A stretch of DNA of 30,149 bases, from contig CAYVUR010000006.1 of NCBI GenBank assembly GCA_964455185.1, positions 1 to 30,149 on the forward strand, written 5' to 3'. Source of the stretch: CAISTG01 sp964455185 (GTDB lineage: Bacteria > Patescibacteriota > Patescibacteriia > 2-01-FULL-39-33). Each line of letters begins with the position of its first letter. The stretch's first letter is position 1. The notes beneath the pieces were generated by a model, which worked only from the letters and a program-made list of their open reading frames with translations, did no database searches and was not told where the DNA came from. Positions 23,094 through 30,149 of this stretch are shown here, piece by piece. Position numbers and translations under genes: made by a program.

Positions 23094-24137
23094 ATGAAAA
23101 ATTTATATTCAAAAGTAACAATACAAATAGTTACTTATAATGGTAAACATTTAATAGCTTCTTGTCTTGATTCAATTTTAAATCAAACTTATCGTGATTT
23201 TAAAATTTTAATAATAGATAATGCTTCACAAGATGGTACAGTAGAATTTGTTCGCAGTAATTATCCTCAAGTTGCAATTTTTGAAAATAATAAAAATCAA
23301 GCTTTTGCTAAAGCTAATAATCAAGGGTTTCATTTGCTTAAATCGGATTATGTATTAATATGCAATCAAGATGTAGTCTTAGAACCTGATTGGCTTGAAA
23401 AAATAATAATTAAAGCTGAAGACAAAAAGTATGATAACTTTGGCAGTTTTGGTGGTAAATTATTAAAATTGAAATTAATTAATGCTGAAATTGGAGAATT
23501 AGAGAAAACTAATAAAATAGATTCTTGTGGACTTAAATTATTAAAAAATCATCGAGTAGTTGAATTAGGAGCTGGAGAGGATAAATTATTTTATAGTGAA
23601 ATAAATGAAGTTTTTGGACATTCTGGAGCTTTAGTTTTATATCGTCGTCAAGCTTTAGAAGATGTGATAATTAAAGATAATTTTCATCCTAATGGAGATT
23701 ATTTAGATAGTAATTTTGTATTTTATAAAGAAGACGTAGATTTAGCTTGGCGATTACAATTAGCGGGTTGGCGTTCTTTATTTATTCCTGATGCCGTAGC
23801 TTATCATATTAGAACTTTTTCTGGCTCAGAAAAAAATGGTTTATGGGAAATAATTAGCAATCGTTTTAAGCAGTCACGTTTAGCTCGTTACTATTCTTAT
23901 CGTAATCATTTATTATTAATTTTAGAGAATCAATTTTTTTCTAATTTAATTTATTATTTTCCTCAAATTTTTTGGTATGAATTAAGAAAATTAATTTTTA
24001 TTATTTTTTTAGAACCTAATAATCTTAAAGTTTTATTGGAGATTATTAAAATGTGGCCACAAATTAAGAAAAAAAGGCGTCAAAGTATATCTAACGCTAA
24101 AGTAACTGCTCAATATATTAGAGATTGGATTAATTAA
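23094..24137 (+). CDS. Family 2 glycosyltransferase, rhamnosyltransferase-like
   Basis: 347 aa, no membrane signal. GT-A fold: VTIQIVTYNGKHLIASCLDS (about 8-27), LIIDNASQDGT, QDV metal site (D93) and the catalytic KEDVDLAWRLQLAGW (E213/D214). This pattern fits the WbbL/RfbF-type group that transfers sugars such as rhamnose onto polymers, but specificity is not shown by sequence. A C-terminal basic region with YYSYRNHLLLILEN is typical of this group. It starts 9 bases after the membrane glycosyltransferase. Confidence 0.87.
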   Translation: MKNLYSKVTIQIVTYNGKHLIASCLDSILNQTYRDFKILIIDNASQDGTVEFVRSNYPQVAIFENNKNQAFAKANNQGFHLLKSDYVLICNQDVVLEPDWLEKIIIKAEDKKYDNFGSFGGKLLKLKLINAEIGELEKTNKIDSCGLKLLKNHRVVELGAGEDKLFYSEINEVFGHSGALVLYRRQALEDVIIKDNFHPNGDYLDSNFVFYKEDVDLAWRLQLAGWRSLFIPDAVAYHIRTFSGSEKNGLWEIISNRFKQSRLARYYSYRNHLLLILENQFFSNLIYYFPQIFWYELRKLIFIIFLEPNNLKVLLEIIKMWPQIKKKRRQSISNAKVTAQYIRDWIN

Positions 24138-24152
24138 AAATATAAGAATAAT

Positions 24153-25007
24153 ATGGAGTTATCAATAATTATTAATAATTATAAAACGCGAGGACTACTT
24201 AAACAATGTTTGAAAGGTATTTATTCTTTTCCCCCTTCAGTAAATTTTGAAATAATTGTTATTGATAATAATTCTAAAGATGGTTCAGTAGAATTGGTTA
24301 GAGAAATGTTTGCTTGTGATAATTTTAATAAAGTTGAATTTTCAGAAAATGATGCCAGTGGAACTATTGAAGAATTATCACGAGGATTAAAATTGATAGC
24401 CGCTAAACAAAATCTTGGTCATCATAAAGGAAATAATTTAGGCATTAAACATTCTTCTGGTAAATATATTTTAATTATGAATACTGATGTGGCTGTTTTT
24501 GATAATTCTTTAGATGAATTATATAATTTTATGGAAAAACATCCAGAAGTCGCTCTTGCTGGACCTCGCTTGCATAATGCTGATGGATCAATACAAAAAT
24601 CTTGTATGCGATTTCCTAAAATTATGACACCTTTTTACCGCCGTATGTTTCTCTCTTTATTACCGGCAGCTAAGAAGGATTTATCGCGTTATTTAATGGA
24701 TGATTTTGATCATAATTCTTCTATTCCGGTTGATTGGATTTTAGGCGCTTGTCAAATAGTGCGGCGTAGTGCTATAGAGAAAGTAGGTTTGTTAGATGAA
24801 TCTTTATTTTTGTATTTTGGAGATGTTGCTTGGTGTCGTAAATTTTGGGCTAATAATATGCCGGTTTATTATTTTGCTGGAGCAGATATGGTTCATTACC
24901 ATCGTCGCGAATCAAATGATTTTTTTTCAAGAACTTTTTGGATTCATATTAAAGATTGGATAAAATATCTTATTAAATATAATTCCCATGCTATTTCAAA
25001 AACGTAA
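24153..25007 (+). CDS. Family 2 glycosyltransferase
   Basis: 284 aa, same WbbL-like group as its neighbour. LSIIINNYKTRGLLKQCLKG (3-22), IVIDNNSKDGS, the loop NLGHHKGNNLGIKHSSGKY, NTDV metal site (N110-V113), GPRLHNADGSIQKS and ILGACQIVRRSAIEKVG are visible. The usual ED.D motif before the last helix reads YFGDVAWCRKF: Asp224 is kept, but Glu and the later Asp are Gly223 and Ala226. Activity is still likely since the base Asp remains. The last 20 bases overlap the start of the DUF4012 gene. Confidence 0.87.
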   Translation: MELSIIINNYKTRGLLKQCLKGIYSFPPSVNFEIIVIDNNSKDGSVELVREMFACDNFNKVEFSENDASGTIEELSRGLKLIAAKQNLGHHKGNNLGIKHSSGKYILIMNTDVAVFDNSLDELYNFMEKHPEVALAGPRLHNADGSIQKSCMRFPKIMTPFYRRMFLSLLPAAKKDLSRYLMDDFDHNSSIPVDWILGACQIVRRSAIEKVGLLDESLFLYFGDVAWCRKFWANNMPVYYFAGADMVHYHRRESNDFFSRTFWIHIKDWIKYLIKYNSHAISKT

Positions 25008-26958
25008 AAATTTGAATATACATTTAGCTCAATATATTGTACCTCAACCTAAAAAGAATCGTTGGTTTAAGTTTTTAATTTTCTGTCTTATTTTATTAAT
25101 TATAGCTGGATTTTTTTTGATTCCTTTAGTTTATAGAGGTTGGAAAATTTATGATAGATTATTAGCAGTTAATAATCGGGTAGATAAAATTATTACGGTA
25201 GCCGGTAAAGGAGATTTTCTTGCTTTATCTCAATATATTGAAGAAACTAAAGAAGACCTCACAGTTATAAGGTTTGAAGCAGCTAAAATAGGACCAGTTT
25301 TATGGTTACCACAAGTAGCCAAATCTTATCGTACCGGTGATCAAATGCTTAAAGCTACAATTAATTTACTTGATGGTTATAAAGAAATTATTTCAGTTTT
25401 TATTGACTTACAACAATCGCTTCATGAAGGTGAATTGGCAGTTAATTTTACTAATTCAGAAGGTAAAAAAAGAGTATTAGAATCAATTGTTCGTAATCGT
25501 TCTAATTTAGAATTAGCTAAAATTAAAATTAGTAAAGCTAAGAAAGAATTTAATTCAGTTAATACTAACGATCTTACCGGCATTTGGAAAGATAAAGTAA
25601 TTAAAGCTAACGATATGCTGGGAGAGATTATAGAACAAAGTGAAACTGCCTTACCTATTTTTAAATATCTTCCAGAACTAGCTGGATATAAGCGTGATCG
25701 TATTTATTTAATATTATTTCAAAATAACATGGAATTGAGAGCAACTGGAGGATTTATTGGTAGTTATGGATTAGTAACAATTAGAGATGGATCAATTAAA
25801 AGTATTATTACCGATGATATTTATAATTTAGATAAATTATCAAAAGATAAAATGCGAATTCCTGTTCCTTGGCCAATGGAGAAGTATATGACACAAAAGT
25901 ATTTATTTATGCGTGACGCTAATTGGTCTCCTGATTGGCCGACTTCCGCTAAACAATTAGAATGGTTTTGGGATATAGAGAGAGAATATGCTGGATTACC
26001 ACCTCAAAAATTAGACGGAATTATTGCTATTACGCCAGATTTTATTGCTAATTTTTTATCAATAACTGGTCCTATAACAGTTGATGGAATTACTTTTACT
26101 AGTGAAAATTTTGCTTTAGAATTAGAACGTCAAGTAGAGTTTGAATATGAAAATAAAGGATTAGAAGTTCATGAACGCAAAGAAATTATTGGAGATCTTA
26201 CTCAAGAAATAATTCATCGTTTAGAAAAATCGTCAGCTATTGAATTACTTAAAGTTTGGGGCATTATGAAAAAAAATAAAGATCAGAAGCACATTTTAGC
26301 TTGGTTTAAAGATGAGGAATTACAAAAATATTTTTCGGAACAAAATTGGTCAGGAGAAGTCAAGGGTACAGAAGGCGATTATTTAATGATTGTTGATAGT
26401 AATTTAGCAGCTTTAAAAACCGATCAGGTAATAGAAAGAGAATTAAATTATTTTGTTAAACCAGACTCAAATAATAAATTGATAGCTAGAGCTGAAATAA
26501 TTTATCGACATGCTGGTAAACCAGTAAAATATTTAATTACTAAATATAGAACTTATACTAGAATTTATTTACCTGAAGATACTAAAATTACTAAAGCTTA
26601 TTTACAATATGGAGATAAAAAACAAGATTTAGTTATTGGAACAGATGTTAATATTGGTAAAGAATTAGGTAAAACTGTAGCTGGAATATTTTTTGAAATT
26701 GATCCTTTAAATTCAAAGGTTTTAGTTTTAGAATACCAATTACCAGAAAAAGTTAATTCTTTATATCATCAAGGTAAGTATTCCTTGCTTTTACAAAAGC
26801 AAGCTGGAATATCTGGACATAAATTACAAATTGATTTAAGATTCGGTAAGAATATTACTGCTTATTATGCCGATTTTTTGCCTGTTAAATTTTTAGGTCG
26901 CAATCTTTTTTTCCAAGGCGATTTATCGCAAGATCGAGAATTTAAGGTTAAATTTTAA
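24988..26958 (+). CDS. DUF4012 membrane protein
   Basis: 656 aa. A short cytoplasmic part and one membrane helix (about 29-49) are followed by a helical region (about 60-225) and a DUF4012 core. The core is recognised by YLILFQNNMELRATGGFIG (about 240-258), the motif in which the family is most conserved, and then by DANWSPDWPTSAKQLEWFW and KLDGIIAITPDFIANFL. The large domain is outside the membrane. The biochemical function of the family is not established. It often accompanies glycosyltransferases, as here, and the resemblance in layout to LytR-CpsA-Psr glycan transferases is only a guess. The start overlaps the preceding gene by 20 bases, indicating coupling. Confidence 0.87.
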   Translation: MLFQKRKNLNIHLAQYIVPQPKKNRWFKFLIFCLILLIIAGFFLIPLVYRGWKIYDRLLAVNNRVDKIITVAGKGDFLALSQYIEETKEDLTVIRFEAAKIGPVLWLPQVAKSYRTGDQMLKATINLLDGYKEIISVFIDLQQSLHEGELAVNFTNSEGKKRVLESIVRNRSNLELAKIKISKAKKEFNSVNTNDLTGIWKDKVIKANDMLGEIIEQSETALPIFKYLPELAGYKRDRIYLILFQNNMELRATGGFIGSYGLVTIRDGSIKSIITDDIYNLDKLSKDKMRIPVPWPMEKYMTQKYLFMRDANWSPDWPTSAKQLEWFWDIEREYAGLPPQKLDGIIAITPDFIANFLSITGPITVDGITFTSENFALELERQVEFEYENKGLEVHERKEIIGDLTQEIIHRLEKSSAIELLKVWGIMKKNKDQKHILAWFKDEELQKYFSEQNWSGEVKGTEGDYLMIVDSNLAALKTDQVIERELNYFVKPDSNNKLIARAEIIYRHAGKPVKYLITKYRTYTRIYLPEDTKITKAYLQYGDKKQDLVIGTDVNIGKELGKTVAGIFFEIDPLNSKVLVLEYQLPEKVNSLYHQGKYSLLLQKQAGISGHKLQIDLRFGKNITAYYADFLPVKFLGRNLFFQGDLSQDREFKVKF

Positions 26959-26961
26959 ATT

Positions 26962-27963
26962 ATGAAAAAAATAGGAATTGATTTAGGAACAACAAATATT
27001 CTGGTGTATATGCCTAAAAAGGGAGTAGTTATTAATGAGCCTTCAGTAGTAGCTGTTTCTTCTATAGATAAAAAAGTTATCGCTGTAGGAGCTGAAGCTA
27101 AAGAAATGTTGGGCCGTACTCCTGATACTATTATAGCTCAACGTCCGTTACGTGCTGGAGTCATTGCTGATTATAAAGTTACTGAAGCAATGCTTAGATA
27201 TTTTATTAATAAGGCTATTGGTGGTATTAGATTTTTTCGTCCAGAAGTTATGGTGGCTGTTCCTGCTGGAATTACTTCAACTGAACGTCGTGCTGTAATT
27301 GATGCCACTATAGCTGCTGGAGCTAAAGCAGCTTATATTATTAAAGAACCAATTGTTGCTGCTATTGGAGCTAATATTCCCATTGGTTCAGCTTCTGGAC
27401 ATATGATTATTGATATTGGCGGCGGAACTTCGGAAATAGCTGTTATTTCTTTAGGTGGTATTGTTACTTCCACTTCAGTTCGTATTGGTGGAAATAGATT
27501 AGATACTGCTATTATTGAATTTATTCGTCGTAAATATAATTTAGCTATAGGCGAACGTACTGCTGAGGAAATTAAAATTAATATTGGTTCAGCTCTTTAT
27601 TTAAAAGAAAAAATGTATATGAATATAAGAGGTCGCGATATAATTGGTGGTTTACCTAAAATTGTTCAAATTTCTTCTGATGACGTAACTGAAGCTATTC
27701 AGCCAGAATTAGAAGGGATTGTTATGGCTGTTAAATCAGTTTTACATGAAACCCCACCAGAACTTTCTGCTGACGTTATTGATAAAGGAATTACTATGTC
27801 AGGAGGAACTTCATTACTTAGAAATATTGATAAATTAATTACTCAAGCTACCGGTATCCAAGCTTATATAGCTGAAGATGCTCTTTATTGTGTGGCTAAA
27901 GGTACAGGTATTGCTTTAGAAAATTTAGAAAGTTATAAAAGGAGTATTTTAGCCACGAAATAA
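26962..27963 (+). CDS. mreB: MreB-like bacterial actin
   Basis: 333 aa, normal MreB length. Actin ATPase motifs: GIDLGTTNILVYM (5-17), MIIDIGGGTSEIAVIS (148-163) and TMSGGTSLLRNI (278-289). INEPSVVAV, GRTPDTIIAQRPLRAGVIAD and KEPIVAAIGANIPI are strongly conserved in MreB/Mbl. It forms cytoplasmic filaments guiding envelope synthesis. It follows the DUF4012 gene by 3 bases, without MreC, MreD or RodA nearby, which ties it here to surface-glycan genes rather than the usual mre operon. Confidence 0.93.
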   Translation: MKKIGIDLGTTNILVYMPKKGVVINEPSVVAVSSIDKKVIAVGAEAKEMLGRTPDTIIAQRPLRAGVIADYKVTEAMLRYFINKAIGGIRFFRPEVMVAVPAGITSTERRAVIDATIAAGAKAAYIIKEPIVAAIGANIPIGSASGHMIIDIGGGTSEIAVISLGGIVTSTSVRIGGNRLDTAIIEFIRRKYNLAIGERTAEEIKINIGSALYLKEKMYMNIRGRDIIGGLPKIVQISSDDVTEAIQPELEGIVMAVKSVLHETPPELSADVIDKGITMSGGTSLLRNIDKLITQATGIQAYIAEDALYCVAKGTGIALENLESYKRSILATK

Positions 27964-28003
27964 ATAATTTAAATACAGAAATCATAGTTGATTAATTTCT
28001 ATT

Positions 28004-29125
28004 ATGAAAATTGGTATTGATGCTAGTCGTGCTAATAAGGCTAATAAAACTGGTACTGAATGGTATAGTTGGCACATAATTGAACAATTAAAACAGATTG
28101 CCGATAAGGACGATAAGTTTTTTTTATACACTAATTCTGATTTGACTGGAGGATTAGAAAAATTACCGGAAAATTTTGTTGAGAAAAAGTTGAAATGGCC
28201 ACCACAATATCTTTGGACGCAAATTAGATTGTGGTGGGAATTATTCACATCGCCGCCAGATATTTTATTAGTTCCGGCACACACCATTCCATTTTTGCCA
28301 TTATCTAAAAAAATTAAAGTTTATGTCAATGTGCATGATGTTGGTTTTAAACGTAACCCAGAATTATATAAATTGATTCAGGTTTGGTATCATGATTTGA
28401 CTATGCGACGAATCAAGCAACGTGCTGATTTAATAATTACCATTTCGGAATTTTCCAAACAAGAAATTATTGAATTATACAAAGTTGATGAAAGAAAAAT
28501 TAAAGTTGTTTATTTAGGTTTTGATGCGAACAATTTTTTTGTTCAATCTTCTAATAAAGAAATTAATCAGAAAGTTTTAGATAAATATAATATTAATAGT
28601 CCTTATCTTCTTTATGTTGGTCGTTTAGAAAAAAAGAAAAATATCGGCAATCTGATTTCGGCTTTTGCGTTAGCTAAAGAATCTCAGCCTGATTTGAAAT
28701 TAGTTTTGGCCGGTAGCGCTGGTCATCAGTTTGATAACATTAAGAAAATTATTAAAAATAATAAATTAGAACAAGAAATTATTATTACTGGTTATATAGC
28801 TCAACAAGATTTACCAATAATTTATAATAATGCAGAGATATTTTTATTTCCTACTTTATATGAAGGTTTTGGTTTGCCAATTTTAGAAGCAATGGCCTCT
28901 GGTGTGGTGGTTATAACATCAAATTTTTCTCCCCACACTGAAGTTGGGGGAGATGCTGCTTATTATGTTGATCCTTATTCGCCTCTAGCGATTGCTGATG
29001 CTATAATTAAAATATTAACTGATACTGAATTAAGACAATCATTAAAAAATAAAGGATTGATTAGAGCCAAAAAATTTTCTTGGCGATATACGACAGAAAA
29101 AATTTATCAAATTATTAAACAATAA
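28004..29125 (+). CDS. Family 4 glycosyltransferase (GT-B)
   Basis: 373 aa. Two Rossmann domains: N-terminal MKIGIDASRANKANKTGTEW with PAHTIPF and VHDVGFKRNPELY, and C-terminal YLLYVGRLEKKKNIGNLI (about 202-219), LVLAGSAGH, IITGY and the EX7E motif EGFGLPILE (E287/E295) with AMASGVVVITSN. This is a retaining nucleotide-sugar glycosyltransferase similar to mannosyl- or glucosyltransferases. Substrate is not determined. It lies 40 bases after mreB and probably belongs to the same glycan operon. Confidence 0.92.
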   Translation: MKIGIDASRANKANKTGTEWYSWHIIEQLKQIADKDDKFFLYTNSDLTGGLEKLPENFVEKKLKWPPQYLWTQIRLWWELFTSPPDILLVPAHTIPFLPLSKKIKVYVNVHDVGFKRNPELYKLIQVWYHDLTMRRIKQRADLIITISEFSKQEIIELYKVDERKIKVVYLGFDANNFFVQSSNKEINQKVLDKYNINSPYLLYVGRLEKKKNIGNLISAFALAKESQPDLKLVLAGSAGHQFDNIKKIIKNNKLEQEIIITGYIAQQDLPIIYNNAEIFLFPTLYEGFGLPILEAMASGVVVITSNFSPHTEVGGDAAYYVDPYSPLAIADAIIKILTDTELRQSLKNKGLIRAKKFSWRYTTEKIYQIIKQ

Positions 29126-29140
29126 TTAATTATCTTAAAT

Positions 29141-30109
29141 ATGAAACCAATTTTACTTTCCGGAGTTAAGCCCACAGCATCAATACATATTGGTAATTAT
29201 TTTGGTGCTATAAAACAATTTGTTGATTTACAAGATGAATATCAGAATTATAATTTTATTGCTGATTATCATGCTCTTAATCAGATGTTAGATAATCCGA
29301 TGGCAATTAAAAAATACACTCTTGAACTTACTGCTGCTTATTTAGCGGTTGGTTTAGATCCTCAAAAGACTATTTTATTTCGTCAGTCTGATGTGCCAGA
29401 AGTGACAGAGCTTAATTGGATTTTTAATTCTTTAATTACACCATCTTATTTACAAAGCGCTCATGCTTATAAAGATGCAGTTGCTAAAAAGAAAGATGTA
29501 AATATGGGGTTGTTTTGTTATCCAGTATTGATGGCCGCAGATATTTTGATGTATGATTCTGATATAGTGCCAGTTGGTAAGGATCAACAACAGCATGTAG
29601 AGATTGCTTGTGATTTGGCGCGTAAGTTTAATAATACTTATGGCGAAGGAATTTTTAAATTACCCAAAGCCTTGATTCGGCAAGAAGAAAATTTGAGAGG
29701 TACTGACGGTGAAAAAATGAGTAAAAGCAAGGGTAATGTAATTGAATTGTTTGAACCAGAGGAGTCAATTAGAAAAAAAGTAATGAGTATTAAAACTGAT
29801 AGTAAAAGCGTAATGGATAAAAAAGATCCAGAGACCGACAACGTGTTTGCTTATCATAAATTATTTTCTGCTCATATGCTTGATGAATTACGTTTTCGTT
29901 ATGAGAATGGCGACATTGGTTATAAAGAGTCAAAAGAAATTTTGTTTGCTAATATGATAAAATACTTAAAGCCAATGCGTGATAAATATTTCAAATTGAT
30001 TAAAGATGAAAAATATTTAAATAAAGTTTTAGTTGAAGGCTCTAATCGTGCTAGAAAGGTGGCACAAGTTAAGATGGAACAGGTAAGAAAAGTAGTAGGA
30101 ATAAGATAA
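29141..30109 (+). CDS. trpS: Tryptophanyl-tRNA synthetase TrpS
   Basis: 322 aa, normal bacterial length. It charges tRNA-Trp in the cytoplasm. Class I signatures are visible: SIHIGN (14-19, the HIGH motif) and EKMSKSKGN (191-199, the KMSKS motif). LSGVKPTASIHIGNYFGAI, FIADYHALNQM, LMAADILMYDSDIVPVGKDQ and EENLRGTDGEKMSKS are strongly conserved in TrpS. It follows the glycosyltransferase by 15 bases and is followed by a hairpin. Confidence 0.98.
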   Translation: MKPILLSGVKPTASIHIGNYFGAIKQFVDLQDEYQNYNFIADYHALNQMLDNPMAIKKYTLELTAAYLAVGLDPQKTILFRQSDVPEVTELNWIFNSLITPSYLQSAHAYKDAVAKKKDVNMGLFCYPVLMAADILMYDSDIVPVGKDQQQHVEIACDLARKFNNTYGEGIFKLPKALIRQEENLRGTDGEKMSKSKGNVIELFEPEESIRKKVMSIKTDSKSVMDKKDPETDNVFAYHKLFSAHMLDELRFRYENGDIGYKESKEILFANMIKYLKPMRDKYFKLIKDEKYLNKVLVEGSNRARKVAQVKMEQVRKVVGIR

Positions 30110-30123
30110 AATAAAAAATTAAA

Positions 30124-30149
30124 AATACCGGTTAAGACAGACCGGTATT
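30124..30149 (+). terminator. Probable terminator hairpin after trpS
   Basis: Perfect 9-bp stem AATACCGGT (30124-30132) / ACCGGTATT (30141-30149) with loop TAAGACAG, 14 bases after the trpS stop. The window ends at the hairpin, so the expected T-run cannot be seen. Confidence 0.65.

Noticed and set aside
1..30149. Recoded genetic code (TGA as Gly, as in Gracilibacteria or SR1)
   Set aside because: All genes are full length without reading TGA as sense; the pilD gene ends with TGA exactly where the next gene starts.

Overview
This very AT-rich window (roughly a quarter to a third G+C by eye) looks like a chromosome segment of a Candidate Phyla Radiation (Patescibacteria, Parcubacteria-like) bacterium. 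Three things support this: a compact type IV pilus (T4P) locus without an outer-membrane secretin, secreted proteins with Gly-Trp motifs and 'IGIGTTSP'-type repeats, and a DUF4012 protein within a glycosyltransferase cluster. The placement is inference from gene content; no rRNA or ribosomal protein is present to anchor it. The standard bacterial code fits: TGA is never needed as a sense codon and ends the prepilin peptidase gene.

Layout. Positions 1-2460 (minus strand) hold all but the very C-terminus of a ClpC-type AAA+ unfoldase. A 132-base divergent intergenic region carries two face-to-face sigma70-like promoters and a perfect DnaA-box 9-mer. Everything else is on the plus strand. Two large predicted secreted proteins (2593-5316, 5321-7123) come first, followed by the T4P assembly genes: pilM, an enlarged pilN, pilO, a small membrane protein, pilB, a CheY-like receiver, a PilT-like gene with broken ATPase motifs, and pilC (7150-15045). 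After a structured 154-base gap come the probable major pilin and a strong terminator, then a second promoter, a pilin-like signal-anchor protein, prepilin peptidase and four minor pilins in an H-I-J-K-like order (15688-19477). NAD-dependent DNA ligase (19483-21489) follows only 5 bases later and ends in a terminator.

The last third (21588-30109) starts at a strong promoter only a few bases before the start codon. It encodes a membrane glycosyltransferase, two soluble family-2 glycosyltransferases, a DUF4012 membrane protein, MreB, a family-4 glycosyltransferase and TrpS. A hairpin closes the window.

How the parts work together: PilM/N/O/C plus PilB form the inner-membrane motor platform, PilD processes the pilins, and the minor pilins probably form the tip-initiation complex. 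The two long secreted proteins are candidates for tip or surface adhesins. The glycosyltransferase block probably builds a cell-surface polysaccharide or glycosylates surface proteins. No gap exceeds 300 bases and no tRNA, rRNA, CRISPR array or insertion sequence was seen. The most unusual items are the apparently ATPase-dead PilT paralogue beside a response regulator, the PilN with a long Trp-motif linker and two PilM-binding-like motifs, and the repeat-bearing secreted protein that heads the pilus locus.
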